64,000 nt of DNA from Curtobacterium sp. MCBD17_035 (GTDB taxonomy: Bacteria; Actinomycetota; Actinomycetes; Actinomycetales; Microbacteriaceae): positions 992,001 to 1,056,000 of the forward strand of contig NZ_CP126279.1 of the NCBI RefSeq assembly GCF_003234815.2, in the 5' to 3' direction. The position numbers and the translations under genes were made by a program. Positions 47,186-56,316 of the stretch are shown one piece after another (positions within the stretch are counted from its first letter, which is position 1; the number at the start of each line of letters is the position of its first letter). The notes beneath the pieces are model-generated. The model had not been told where the DNA came from. It did not search any database and worked only from the letters and a program-made list of their open reading frames with translations.

Positions 47186-49693
47186 GTGACCACCGCGATC
47201 CCCACCACCACCACCACCACCGACGTCGACGACCACGCCGTCGTCGCCGCGGCGACGCCCCCCGCCATGCCCACCGTGTCCGACCGGGTCCGCGCCCTGC
47301 ACGCGCGGATGACCCTCGAGGAGAAGGCGGCGCAGATCGTCGGCTACTGGCTCGACCAGAACGGCGTCGTCGCGCCGATGCAGGGCGAGATGGCCGCGGG
47401 GCAGGACGCCTCGGCTCCGCTGGCGGAGGTCACCCGCGACGGCATCGGCCACTTCACCCGCGTCTACGGCACGCGACCGGTCGACGCCGAGGAACGCGCG
47501 GCGTGGCTCTGGGGCGAGCAGCGCCGCCTCAAGCGCGAGACCCGGCTCGGGATCCCCGCGCTCGTGCACGAGGAGTGCCTGACCGGGCTCGCCGCATGGC
47601 GCGCCGCGACGTTCCCCACGCCACTCGCCTGGGGCGCCGCGTTCGACCCGGAGCTCGTCGAACAGGTCGGTCGCGCCATCGGGGACTCCATGCGCGAACT
47701 CGGCGTGCACCAGGGGCTCGCGCCCGTGCTCGACGTCGTCCGTGACCCCCGCTGGGGCCGCGTCGACGAGTGCATCGGTGAGGACCCGTACCTGGTCGGG
47801 ACCGTCGGTACCGCGTACGTGCGGGGGCTGCAGGACGCCGGCGTGCACGCCACGCTCAAGCACTTCCTCGGCTACTCCGCATCGCGCGCCGGGCGGAACC
47901 ACGCCCCCGTGCACGCCGGGCCGCGCGAGGTCGCCGACGTGTTCCTGCCCCCGTTCGAGATGGCGGTCCTCGACGGTGGCGTCCGATCCGTCATGAACTC
48001 CTACGCCGAGATCGACGGCGTGCCCATGGCCGCGAACGGCGACTACCTGACCGGGGTGCTCCGGGAGCGCCTCGGGTTCGACGGCGTCGTCGTGGCGGAC
48101 TACTTCGCCGTCGCGTTCCTCGAGGTCATGCACGGCGTCGCGGCCGACCGGGGTGAGGCGGCCGCGCTCGCGCTCGAGGCCGGCATCGACGTCGAGCTGC
48201 CGACCGGTGACGCCTACCTGCAGCCGCTCGTCGACCGCGTCCGCTCGGGCGAGTTCGACGAGGCGTACGTCGACCGTGCGGTGCTCCGCGTGCTCGCGCA
48301 GAAGGAGTCGCTCGGCCTGCTCGACGACGACGCGTACGAGGACGAGCCGCCGACGGCGATCGACCTGGACTCGCCGCGCCACCAGGCGCTCGCCCGGCGG
48401 CTCGCCGAGGAGTCGATCGTGCTCCTCCACAACGACGGCGTGCTGCCGATCGGGAGGTCCGGGGTCGACTCCGGCGCCGGTCGTCCGGCACCCGCCCGGG
48501 TCGCCGTGATCGGCCCGAACGCGGATCGGGCCGAGGCCCTGCAGGGGTGCTACTCGTTCGCGAACCACGTGCTCGCCGGTCACCCCGACCTGCCACTCGG
48601 GTTCACGATCCCGACGGTGCTCGAGGCACTGCCCGGCGCGTTCGCCGCGGCGGGCCTCGGTGCCACCGAGATCGTGCACGCCGTCGGCTGCGCGGTCGAG
48701 GGCGACGACACGACTGGCTTCGCGGAGGCCGTCGACGCGGCGGCCGCCGCCGAGCTCGCGGTCGTCGTCGTCGGCGACCAGGCCGGACTGTTCGGCCGGG
48801 GCACCGTGGGCGAGGGCAACGACTCCGAGTCACTCGAACTGCCCGGCGTGCAGCGGCAGCTCGTGGAGGCCGTGCTCGCCACCGGCACGCCGGTCGTCGT
48901 GGTCCTGCTCACCGGTCGGCCGTACGCGATCGGGTGGGCGCTCGACGGCACGGGCCCGAAGCCGGGCGCGGTGCTGCAGGCGTTCTTCCCCGGTGAGGGC
49001 GGCGGGCTCGCGATCGCCGACGTGATCACCGGTCGCGTCGCACCGTCCGGGCGTCTGCCCGTGTCGCTGCCCCGGTCCGCGGGGGCGCAGCCGTACTCGT
49101 ACCTGCACCCGGTGCTCGGCGGGCCGTCGGACGTCACCGCGACGGACTCGACGCCGCTCCGGCCCTTCGGGTTCGGGCTCGGGTACACCACGGTCGCGTA
49201 CTCGGACCTCGTCGTCGACCGGACCGTCGGCGCCGGGGACACGTTCACGGCCGCCGTGACCGTGACGAACACCGGTGCGACCGCGAGCGGCCACGTGGTG
49301 CAGCTGTACGGCCACGACGTCCAGGGTTCCGTGACCCGTCCGGTGGTGCAGCTGCTCGGCTACGCGCGGGTCGACCTCGAGGCGGGGGAGTCCGTCCGCG
49401 TCGCCTTCGACGTGCCGACGACGCGCTTCGCCTTCAGCGACCGCCGCATGGTCCGGGTCGTCGAGCCGGGCGACGTCGAGGTCTGGGTCGGCGATCACGC
49501 GGCGGCGTCGGCGGCCCCCGTCGACACCGAGGAGACCACGGGCGGCGTCATTGTGAACGAGAAGCAGGCCGTGGCGCAGGACCTCCCGGGTTCCGCGACG
49601 CCGCGCGCGACGCTCACGATCGCGGGGCCGGTGCACGAGGTCACGACGGCGGACGAGCGGCTCGTCGCCTGGCGGGTCGTGTCGGGCGTCTGA
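47186..49693 (+). CDS. GH3 beta-glycosidase, probable beta-xylosidase
   Basis: An 835-residue family 3 glycosidase without a signal peptide, so cytoplasmic. A Thr-rich N-terminal run (ITTTTTT type) precedes the domain. Marks: MTLEEKAAQIVGYW, GLAPVLDVVRDPRWGRVDECIGEDPYLVG, KHFLGYSASRAGRNHAPVHAG, and the nucleophile Asp in FDGVVVADYFAV. The second domain carries ESIVLLHNDGVLPI, and the C-terminal fibronectin-III-like domain has TVTNTGATASGHVVQLYGHDV. It is the last gene of the xylo-oligosaccharide operon, 70 bases after permease 2. The substrate, xylobiose and longer oligomers, is inferred from context. Confidence 0.9.
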   Translation: MTTAIPTTTTTTDVDDHAVVAAATPPAMPTVSDRVRALHARMTLEEKAAQIVGYWLDQNGVVAPMQGEMAAGQDASAPLAEVTRDGIGHFTRVYGTRPVDAEERAAWLWGEQRRLKRETRLGIPALVHEECLTGLAAWRAATFPTPLAWGAAFDPELVEQVGRAIGDSMRELGVHQGLAPVLDVVRDPRWGRVDECIGEDPYLVGTVGTAYVRGLQDAGVHATLKHFLGYSASRAGRNHAPVHAGPREVADVFLPPFEMAVLDGGVRSVMNSYAEIDGVPMAANGDYLTGVLRERLGFDGVVVADYFAVAFLEVMHGVAADRGEAAALALEAGIDVELPTGDAYLQPLVDRVRSGEFDEAYVDRAVLRVLAQKESLGLLDDDAYEDEPPTAIDLDSPRHQALARRLAEESIVLLHNDGVLPIGRSGVDSGAGRPAPARVAVIGPNADRAEALQGCYSFANHVLAGHPDLPLGFTIPTVLEALPGAFAAAGLGATEIVHAVGCAVEGDDTTGFAEAVDAAAAAELAVVVVGDQAGLFGRGTVGEGNDSESLELPGVQRQLVEAVLATGTPVVVVLLTGRPYAIGWALDGTGPKPGAVLQAFFPGEGGGLAIADVITGRVAPSGRLPVSLPRSAGAQPYSYLHPVLGGPSDVTATDSTPLRPFGFGLGYTTVAYSDLVVDRTVGAGDTFTAAVTVTNTGATASGHVVQLYGHDVQGSVTRPVVQLLGYARVDLEAGESVRVAFDVPTTRFAFSDRRMVRVVEPGDVEVWVGDHAAASAAPVDTEETTGGVIVNEKQAVAQDLPGSATPRATLTIAGPVHEVTTADERLVAWRVVSGV

Positions 49694-49739
49694 CGCGCGG
49701 TGCCCGCCGGGCGGGCGCCGGGCCTCCGCCCCGGTTCCG

Positions 49740-49797
49740 CGAGATCGCAGAAGATGCCGCTTCCAAGTCATGGGGAGCGGCATCTTCTGCGATCTCG
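49740..49797. terminator. Long palindrome between convergent genes (REP-like copy 1)
   Basis: A perfect 22-bp inverted repeat (49740-49761 with 49776-49797) around a 14-nt loop, between convergent genes. The outer CGAGATCGCA is shared with copy 2 at 50788. It probably stops transcription from both sides. Confidence 0.8.
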
Positions 49798-49820
49798 GTG
49801 GGGGGAGGTGGGCCTGGGGG

Positions 49821-50705
49821 TCAGGCGCCGCCCATCATGAGGCCCTCGATGTCGTGCTTCTGCACGATGGGCGTGAGCTCGTCGACCACCGGGCAGACGA
49901 GGTGGTCGCGGACCCGCTGGGGGAGCGACTCGTGGAACGCATGCGTGACGGCCATGTCGTGGTGCTCGGCGTTCCCCGCACCGGGCGCGTCGATGCCGAG
50001 CACGAGCACCGGACGCGGCTGCGACGAGAAGTTCTGCGTGCCCCGGTGGATCGTGAGCGCGGACCGGGCCGCGATGTCACCCATGTTCGGGTACTTGCGG
50101 ACGGCACGCTCGGCGTAGCGCGGCGCGAAGGACGCTGGCGGGAACATCTCGTGGTCGAACTCGGGCGAGAGGTCCCACTGCGTGCCGAGGGCGATCTCGA
50201 ACGGGCCCATCTCGTCGACCGTGTCCACCGCCGTGAGGTTGAAGGCGAGGGACGTCAGCCGCCGGTCCTCACGCGTCGCCTCGGGCATCCGGAAGTCGCG
50301 GTGCCACGGCTGGTTCTTCGCACCCGGGAACGGGATGTCGAAGCCGAGCTCGACGATCTGGTACTCCGGCCCGAGGACCGCCTCGCTGAGCTCGCGCACC
50401 CACGGGTGGTCGACGATGTCGACCCAGCCGCGGAGCTGCTCGGGGTGGATCTCGACGTAGTAGCGGCGCGGACCGCGGCCCATCGTGCCGCCCTTCCGCG
50501 CGAGGGCCTGGTGGAACGCGACGTACACGTCCTCGGCCATGTCGGTCGCCCACTCGCGGGAGAAGGCGCCCTTCTTGCCGATCGTGCCGTCGGTGTAGAG
50601 CGCGCGCACGGCCTCCGCGATCTCGGGCGAGGCGCCCTCGGGAACGGGGATCCGGTCGGGGCCCCCGAGGCTGATGTCCTCGAGGTCGGTGCTGGTGTCG
50701 GTCAT
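49821..50705 (-). CDS. Phytanoyl-CoA dioxygenase family protein
   Basis: A 294-residue Fe(II)/2-oxoglutarate oxygenase of the PhyH group. The metal triad is HxD in NQPWHRDFRMP with the distal His in ALTIHRGTQNFSS; an Arg for 2-oxoglutarate is likely in QPRPVLVLG. No signal peptide. It ends 23 bases from the REP-like hairpin and shares its strand with the CE7 esterase, separated from it by a second hairpin. The substrate is unknown, and a role in xylan use is not shown. Confidence 0.85.
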   Translation of the reverse strand: MTDTSTDLEDISLGGPDRIPVPEGASPEIAEAVRALYTDGTIGKKGAFSREWATDMAEDVYVAFHQALARKGGTMGRGPRRYYVEIHPEQLRGWVDIVDHPWVRELSEAVLGPEYQIVELGFDIPFPGAKNQPWHRDFRMPEATREDRRLTSLAFNLTAVDTVDEMGPFEIALGTQWDLSPEFDHEMFPPASFAPRYAERAVRKYPNMGDIAARSALTIHRGTQNFSSQPRPVLVLGIDAPGAGNAEHHDMAVTHAFHESLPQRVRDHLVCPVVDELTPIVQKHDIEGLMMGGA

Positions 50706-50787
50706 CGTCGTCCTTCCGCCGTCGCCCTCGCCGTCGAGGGCACGTCAGCAGTATCGTCCTCCGACCCTGCCGGGCTCCTCCGGTCAT

Positions 50788-50851
50788 CCGCGAGATCGCA
50801 CTTGTTGCCGCTCTGGACAGCGCCAGAACGGCAACAAGTGCGATCTCGCGG
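50788..50851. terminator. Long palindrome (REP-like copy 2)
   Basis: A perfect 23-bp inverted repeat (50788-50810 with 50829-50851); the loop carries a further CTGG/CCAG pair. It lies between the esterase stop and the dioxygenase start on the minus strand. Confidence 0.8.
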
Positions 50852-50901
50852 AGGAGGGGAGGAGGGGGAGGCGGAGGAGGGGGAGGCGGGGACGAAGCGG
50901 G

Positions 50902-51897
50902 CTAGAGGTGCGCCGCCAGGAACCTCGCCTGCTTCGGCCAGTGGTGCCCACCGCCGCCCTCGTGCCCGTTGTACGGGTAGACCTCGATCACGGCGTCCTC
51001 CGACGCGAGCGCGTTGAACGCCGCGAACGTGGTGCGGGGCGGCACGATCTCGTCCATGAGCGCCACGGAGAACAGCGCCGGTGCCGTGATCCGCTTGGCG
51101 AAGTTGACGCCGTCGAGGTAGCTCGCCGTCGTCCACACCGCCTCGGCGTGGTCGCGGTGCACGGCGAGGTAGCGCACGAGCTCCTGGTACGGGTCGCTCA
51201 CCGCCACCTCGGCGCCGTGCTCCCAGTCGGCCAGGAACGCGACGTCGGGCATGACCGCGACGACGCCGTCCCCGTGCGACTCGGCGAGGGCCGCGGCGGC
51301 GATCGCGATGCCGCCGCCCTGGCTCCCGCCGGTGACCGCCACCCGCGCCGGATCGACGAACGCGAGCGTCCGCACCGCGTCGACGAGCCGCAGGGCATCC
51401 GTGTGGACACGCCGGTAGAAGTGCTCGTGCGGATCGAGGATCCCGTTCGTCATCCACCCCGCGACCTGCCCGTTCGACGCGTGCGGGTCCGGCGTGTCAC
51501 CGCCGTTGCCCCAGCCGCTGCCCTGTCCGCGCGTGTCCATGACGACGTGGACGTACCCGGCGAGGGCCCACTGCACGCGCTCGCCCGGCAACCCGCGGCC
51601 ACCGTTGTAGCCGAGGTACTCGACGACCACCGGGAGCCGCTCGTCCCGCGGCCGGCGTGGACGGGTGACCCACGCCCGGACCGGCTCGGCCGCGAAGCCG
51701 GGGAACGCCAGGTCCTCGACGACGAACTCGGTGATCGGCGTGCTGGCCGGCGTCAGGACGGGCCCGACGCCCGCCGTCGTCGCGGCCTGCCGCGCTTCCG
51801 CGATCGTCGTCCGCCAGAACGCGTCGAAGTCGTCCGGCTCGCGCACCACCGGCCGGTACGCGCGGAGTTCGGCGAGCGGGAGGTCCGTGAACGGCAT
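50902..51897 (-). CDS. axe: Acetyl xylan esterase, CE7 family
   Basis: A 331-residue CE7 (cephalosporin C deacetylase/acetyl xylan esterase) enzyme that removes acetyl groups from xylo-oligosaccharides. Marks: RPVVREPDDFDAFW, the RGQGSGWG motif (VMDTRGQGSGWGNGG), the nucleophile elbow GGSQGGG, and MDEIVPPRTTFAAFNAL with NGHEGGGGHHW near the end (Asp and His of the triad). No signal peptide. Its ATG directly abuts the xylB stop, so it belongs to the xylA-xylB transcript. Confidence 0.92.
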   Translation of the reverse strand: MPFTDLPLAELRAYRPVVREPDDFDAFWRTTIAEARQAATTAGVGPVLTPASTPITEFVVEDLAFPGFAAEPVRAWVTRPRRPRDERLPVVVEYLGYNGGRGLPGERVQWALAGYVHVVMDTRGQGSGWGNGGDTPDPHASNGQVAGWMTNGILDPHEHFYRRVHTDALRLVDAVRTLAFVDPARVAVTGGSQGGGIAIAAAALAESHGDGVVAVMPDVAFLADWEHGAEVAVSDPYQELVRYLAVHRDHAEAVWTTASYLDGVNFAKRITAPALFSVALMDEIVPPRTTFAAFNALASEDAVIEVYPYNGHEGGGGHHWPKQARFLAAHL

Positions 51898-53412
51898 CTA
51901 CAGGCTCCTGCGGTACGCGGCGAGCACCTCCGGCCGCGGATCGGCCGGGATCGTGTCCGCCGCGAGCGGCCAGTCGGGCAGCGCACCGCCGAGCACCCAC
52001 GCGGCCTGCCGCGCGGCGCCCGCGGCCACGTACTCACCGGGGTCGGGGATGAGCACGTCGCGCCCGAAGACCTGCGCGGCGATGGTCCGCACGGCGGGGT
52101 TCTGCGCGGCCCCGCCGATGAGGAACAGGCGCTCCACGCGGGTCCCCGTGCCCTCGACGGCAGCGAGACCGTCGGCGAGGGCGCACAGCATGCCCTCGAC
52201 GGCGGCACGTGCCAGGTACGGGCGCGTGGTCGTCAACGGGGTCATGCCGAGCAGCGAGGCGGTGGCGTCGGGCCGGTTCGGGGTGCGCTCGCCGACGAAG
52301 TACGGCACGAGCACGAGCCCGCCGGCGCCGGCCGGGGCCTCGAGCGCGAGCGCGCCGAGTTCGCCGTGGTCCGCGCCGAGCAGCCCACCGATCACCTCGA
52401 GCACACGCGCTGCGTTGAGCGTCGTGACGATCGGGAGGCGCGCCCCCGTCGCGTCGGCGAACCCCGCCACGGTCCCGCTCGGGTCCGCCAGGGAGGCCGT
52501 GGTGACGCCGAACACGGTGCCGGACGTGCCGAGGGACACGGCGACGTCGCCCGGCCCGAGGCCGAGGCCGAGTGCGGCCCCGGCGTTGTCCCCGGTGCCC
52601 GGGCCGACCACGAGACCGGCGTGCGCGACGGCGCCACCGGGGAGTGCGACCTCCCGGTCGAGCGTGCCCATGGCGGCGGACGGCTCGACGACGCGGGGGA
52701 CGACCACCGCGTCGCCGCCGTCCGTCGCGGTGCCCGGCCGGGCCTCCCGGAGCACCCGCCCGAGCGCCCGCTCGAACAGGTCGGCGTCGTAGGCGCGGCG
52801 GGCCGGGTCCCAGTAGGCGGTGCCGCTCGCGTCCGACGCGTCGGTCGCGAGTGCGTCGAGGTCCGGTCCGAGCGGGCTCTCGTCCGCGGGGCCGTAGCCG
52901 CGGAGGCGCCAGGACAGCCAGTCGTGGGGGAGCGCGACCGCGGCCACCCGGGCGGTGTTGTCGGGTTCGGTGTCGCGGAGCCACCGGAGCTTGGTCGCCG
53001 TGAACGAGGCGACCGGGACGAGGCCGGTGCGCTCGACCCACTGCTCCGGGCCGAGCTCGTCGACGAGGTCGGCCGCGGCACCGGCGCTGCGGGTGTCGTT
53101 CCACAGGAGCGCGGGGCGGATCACCCGGCCGTCGGCGTCGAGCACGACCATGCCGTGCTGCTGCCCGCCGACGGCGATCGCGGCGACGTCGTCGAGCCCG
53201 CCGGCGTCGGTGATCGCCGCGCCGAGGGCGTCCCACCACGCGGCGGGGTCGACCTCGGTGCCGTCCGGGTGGCTCGCACGACCGGAGCGGACCACCCGGC
53301 CGCTGCGGGCCTCCCGGATGACGACCTTGCAGGACTGCGTGGACGAGTCGACCCCGGCGACGAGGAGGTCCTCGTCACCGGGGTCGGTCGTGCTGGCGAG
53401 CGACTCAGCCAC
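51898..53412 (-). CDS. xylB: Xylulokinase
   Basis: Phosphorylates D-xylulose to xylulose-5-phosphate. A 504-residue FGGY-family kinase: [108 protein letters not shown]. The start is a GTG at 53412, overlapping the xylA end by 8 bases. It is between xylA and the acetyl xylan esterase in the same transcript. Confidence 0.95.
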   Translation of the reverse strand: MAESLASTTDPGDEDLLVAGVDSSTQSCKVVIREARSGRVVRSGRASHPDGTEVDPAAWWDALGAAITDAGGLDDVAAIAVGGQQHGMVVLDADGRVIRPALLWNDTRSAGAAADLVDELGPEQWVERTGLVPVASFTATKLRWLRDTEPDNTARVAAVALPHDWLSWRLRGYGPADESPLGPDLDALATDASDASGTAYWDPARRAYDADLFERALGRVLREARPGTATDGGDAVVVPRVVEPSAAMGTLDREVALPGGAVAHAGLVVGPGTGDNAGAALGLGLGPGDVAVSLGTSGTVFGVTTASLADPSGTVAGFADATGARLPIVTTLNAARVLEVIGGLLGADHGELGALALEAPAGAGGLVLVPYFVGERTPNRPDATASLLGMTPLTTTRPYLARAAVEGMLCALADGLAAVEGTGTRVERLFLIGGAAQNPAVRTIAAQVFGRDVLIPDPGEYVAAGAARQAAWVLGGALPDWPLAADTIPADPRPEVLAAYRRSL

Positions 53413-54598
53413 GCGCGCCCATGAGGTGCTCGAGGGTGAGCTGCTGCAGCTTGACGAAGCCGAAGCCCTTGCCGCCGAAGTACGCGTCGGCGTCGAAGTC
53501 CTCGAAGGCCGAGCGGTCGGCGAGGAAGTCGTCGTACGACTCGCCCTCGTTGAGCGTCGGGGTGCGGAGCTCGGCGACCTTCGACGCCTCGAGCGCCGCC
53601 TGCACCTCGGGGTCCGCGCGGAACGCCTGCGCGCGCTCCTTGAGGAGCAGGTACATGCGCATGTTCGCGGCGGCGGAGTCCCAGACACCGTCGAAGTCCT
53701 CGGTGCGGCTCGGCTTGTAGTCGAAGTGGCGCGGGCCGTCGTACGCCGGGCCACCCTGCGGTGCGCCGTGCTCGAGGAGGTCGACGAGCGAGAACGCGTT
53801 CTGCAGGTCGCCGTGCCCGAACACGAGGTCCTGGTCGTACTTGATGCCGCGCTGGCCGTTGAGGTCGATGTGGAAGAGCTTGCCCTGGTAGAGCGCCTGG
53901 GCGATGCCCGCGGTGAAGTTGAGGCCGGCCATCTGCTCGTGCCCGACCTCGGGGTTGATCCCGAACAGCTCCGGGCGCTCGAGGGTCTCGGTGAACGCGA
54001 TCGCGTGCCCGAGGGTGGGCAGGAGGATGTCGCCGCGGGGCTCGTTCGGCTTCGGCTCGATCGCGAACCGGATGCCGTAGCCCTTGTCGGTGACGTAGTC
54101 GGCGAGGAGGTTGACGGCCTCGCGGTAGCGCTCGAGCGCCGCCTGGACGTCCTTGGCGGTGTCGTACTCGGCGCCCTCGCGACCACCCCACATGACGAAC
54201 GTCGTCGCACCGAGCTTGGCGGCGAGGTCGATGTTGCGGAGGACCTTGCGGAGGGCGAACCGGCGGACCTGCCGGTCGTTCGAGGTGAACCCGCCGTCCT
54301 TGAACACCGGGGCGCTGAAGAGGTTCGTCGTGACCATCGGCACGACGAGGCCGGTGGACTCGAGCGCGCCCTTGAGGCGGTCGATCTGCTTCTGGCGCTC
54401 GGCGTCCGTCGAGCCGAAGGCGAACAGGTCGTCGTCGTGGAACGTCAGGCCGTAGGCGCCGAGCTCGTCGAGCTTCTCGACGGCCTCGACGACATCGAGC
54501 GGGGGACGGGTCGGACCGCCGAACGGGTCGGTGCCGTTGTACCCGACGGTCCAGAGACCGAACGAGAACTTGTCGTCGCGGGTGGGCTTCGTTGCCAT
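53405..54598 (-). CDS. xylA: Xylose isomerase
   Basis: Converts D-xylose to D-xylulose. A 397-residue TIM barrel: [38 protein letters not shown] (catalytic His), [29 protein letters not shown] (metal Glu), [13 protein letters not shown] and [16 protein letters not shown] (metal ligands), [14 protein letters not shown] 54598 has AGGAG 6 nt upstream. First gene of the xylA-xylB-esterase operon. The promoter carries a palindrome (54620-54634). Confidence 0.97.
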   Translation of the reverse strand: MATKPTRDDKFSFGLWTVGYNGTDPFGGPTRPPLDVVEAVEKLDELGAYGLTFHDDDLFAFGSTDAERQKQIDRLKGALESTGLVVPMVTTNLFSAPVFKDGGFTSNDRQVRRFALRKVLRNIDLAAKLGATTFVMWGGREGAEYDTAKDVQAALERYREAVNLLADYVTDKGYGIRFAIEPKPNEPRGDILLPTLGHAIAFTETLERPELFGINPEVGHEQMAGLNFTAGIAQALYQGKLFHIDLNGQRGIKYDQDLVFGHGDLQNAFSLVDLLEHGAPQGGPAYDGPRHFDYKPSRTEDFDGVWDSAAANMRMYLLLKERAQAFRADPEVQAALEASKVAELRTPTLNEGESYDDFLADRSAFEDFDADAYFGGKGFGFVKLQQLTLEHLMGARG

Positions 54599-54613
54599 GG
54601 TGCGCTCCTGAAG

Positions 54614-54637
54614 GGGTTTGTTGTGAGTCACAACGTA
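54614..54637 (-). promoter_or_regulatory. xylA promoter and palindromic operator
   Basis: The minus strand reads TACGTT, 6 nt, CACAACAAACC. GTTGTGA-G-TCACAAC (54620-54634) is a perfect 7-bp-arm palindrome just past the -10. The arrangement is shared with the GH10 promoter. Confidence 0.65.
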
Positions 54638-54724
54638 TTGCACGACGGACGGGTCCGCAAGGGCGCGCGGCGCGTCGGCTCCTGACCCATCACAGGCCCT
54701 CTGGCGCGTCGCCTCGCCGCTCGG

Positions 54725-55273
54725 TCAGCGGGCCTCCAGTCCGCGGATGACGAGTTCCGCGACGGAGCGGGCCTCCATCGCCCAGTCGGGGCGGTCGATC
54801 GCGGAGCCGATGCCGTGGAGTGCGATCATCACCGCGCCCGGGGTCACGTCGTCGCGGATGGTGCCGTCAGCGGCCGCGCGGGCCATGAGGTCCGCGACGG
54901 TGCGCTCGAGTTCGCTCCCACCCTCGGCCTGCGTCGCTGGGGTGACGAGGGCGGCGAAGGCGCGCGCGAGGGCGACGTGCTCGATCACGTGGTCCACGAA
55001 CGCGCGGAGGAACCCGACGAGCCGTTCGCCGGCCGGCCGCGATGCGTCCCGGGCACGCTCGCACAGCGCCGCCACTTCGCCCTGGTAGACCGCGGCGGCC
55101 AGTGCCTCCCGTGTGGGGAAGTGACGGTAGAGCGTCCCGACCCCGACGCCAGCCCGCTCCGCGAAGTCGTCGAACCGGATCTGTTCGTCGTGCTCGAACA
55201 CCGATCGCGCGGCCGCGACGATGGCGTCTCGGTTCCGGCGCGCGTCAGCGCGCAGGGCCCGCTCCTCGGCCAT
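54725..55273 (-). CDS. TetR-family transcriptional regulator
   Basis: A 182-residue repressor. HTH: RNRDAIVAAARSVFEHDEQIRFDDFAERAGVGVGTLYRHFPTREALAAAVY is a textbook TetR start. The C-terminal ligand domain has the SACE_7040/AcrR-like helical look. It is divergent from a ketopantoate-reductase-like gene, and two matching operator sites lie between (55296-55308 and 55323-55335). GGGAGGG lies 3 nt before the ATG. Confidence 0.94.
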   Translation of the reverse strand: MAEERALRADARRNRDAIVAAARSVFEHDEQIRFDDFAERAGVGVGTLYRHFPTREALAAAVYQGEVAALCERARDASRPAGERLVGFLRAFVDHVIEHVALARAFAALVTPATQAEGGSELERTVADLMARAAADGTIRDDVTPGAVMIALHGIGSAIDRPDWAMEARSVAELVIRGLEAR

Positions 55274-55285
55274 GTGCCCTCCCGG

Positions 55286-55335
55286 TTGACGAACTGGAGA
55301 CGACCTCCGTATCGTCCAGACCGGAGATCGTCTCC
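55286..55335 (+). promoter_or_regulatory. Double-operator promoter of the reductase-like gene
   Basis: TTGACG (55286-55291), 18 nt, TATCGT (55310-55315). GGAGACGACCTCC lies in the spacer (55296-55308), and its inverse GGAGATCGTCTCC follows the -10 (55323-55335). The TetR protein is the likely ligand. Confidence 0.7.
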
Positions 55336-55356
55336 ACGTTAGTGATCGGAGGCATG

Positions 55357-56316
55357 ATGCGGATCCTCATGGTCGGGCGGGGCGTCATCGCGACGATCCA
55401 CGGCCAGGTGCTCCAGGAGGCCGGGCACCATGTCGAGTTCCTCGTCCGCCCGGGCCGGACTCGCGAGTACGGGGCCCACGTCCGCACGGATCTCGTCGAC
55501 GGCAGGCAGGGACTGCTCGGCCGACGGCGGCGCACCACGTTCGCGACCCGGCTGCGCGAGTCCGTCGAGCCGGGGGACGGCTTCGATCTCGTCGTGCTCA
55601 GTGTCGGGCACCATCGTCTGCGGGAAGCCGTGGCGTCCCTGGCTCCGGTGGTCGGCTCGGCCACGGTGCTGGTCCTGGGCAACGTGTGGGACGACCCCGT
55701 CGCCGCGGTGGCTCCGCTCCCCGCGGATCAGGTGGTGTTCGGGTTCCCCGGCGCAGGCGGGGGATTCGACGGCGACGGCGTCCTGCACGGCGCGCTGCTC
55801 CGTTCGGTCGTGCTCGGCTCGAGCGGGACGCCGGGCGATCGACGGGCACCCGAGGTGCGGACGACGTTGCAGCAGGCGGGACTCGTGGTCCGGGACGAGC
55901 CGGACATGCGCGGATGGCTGTGGTCGCACTTCGTCATGGACGCGGGCATGTTCTCCCAAGCGCTGACGAGCGGCGGCCTGGCGGCCATGATCGGAGATCG
56001 CCGCGCGCTTCGCGGGGCGTTCCTGACGAGCCGGGAGCTCCTCCCGGTCCTCGCGGCGCGGGGGGTCGACATCGGGCGCCACCGCGGCGCGACGACGCCC
56101 GCTCGGTTCCCCGGGATGTCGGCCGCATCGGCGGCGTGGGCCACCCGCCTGCTCCCGATCGCACGGGCGAGCCTGGCAGCACACACCGATCCCCACGCGG
56201 CGGAGCCCCGTGCCGTGCTGGAGGACATGCTCGCCACCGCACGTGCGCTCGGCATCGCGACCCCGCGGCTGGAGCGGTCGGCCGAGGGGCTCAGCCCAGC
56301 GTCGGCAGCTCGGTGA
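55357..56316 (+). CDS. Ketopantoate reductase (ApbA/PanE)-like protein
   Basis: A 319-residue NADPH-binding reductase-like protein. RILMVGRGVIATIHGQVLQEAGHHVEFLVRPG is an ApbA/PanE-type Rossmann start (Gly-x-Gly), followed by FDLVVLSVGHHRLREAVASLAP and VLVLGNVWDDP. The C-terminal half is helical; the expected Lys/Asn/Ser/Glu set is not clearly visible, so it may act on another 2-oxo substrate. GGAGG lies 4 nt before ATG 55357. It is divergent from, and probably repressed by, the TetR protein. Its end overlaps the ROK gene end by 26 bases. Confidence 0.85.
   Translation: MRILMVGRGVIATIHGQVLQEAGHHVEFLVRPGRTREYGAHVRTDLVDGRQGLLGRRRRTTFATRLRESVEPGDGFDLVVLSVGHHRLREAVASLAPVVGSATVLVLGNVWDDPVAAVAPLPADQVVFGFPGAGGGFDGDGVLHGALLRSVVLGSSGTPGDRRAPEVRTTLQQAGLVVRDEPDMRGWLWSHFVMDAGMFSQALTSGGLAAMIGDRRALRGAFLTSRELLPVLAARGVDIGRHRGATTPARFPGMSAASAAWATRLLPIARASLAAHTDPHAAEPRAVLEDMLATARALGIATPRLERSAEGLSPASAAR

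Noticed and set aside
50674..53424. 916-codon open frame on the plus strand
   Set aside because: It is antisense to the CE7 esterase and xylulokinase, both recognised along their full length; the product is low-complexity Arg/Gly/Asp sequence.
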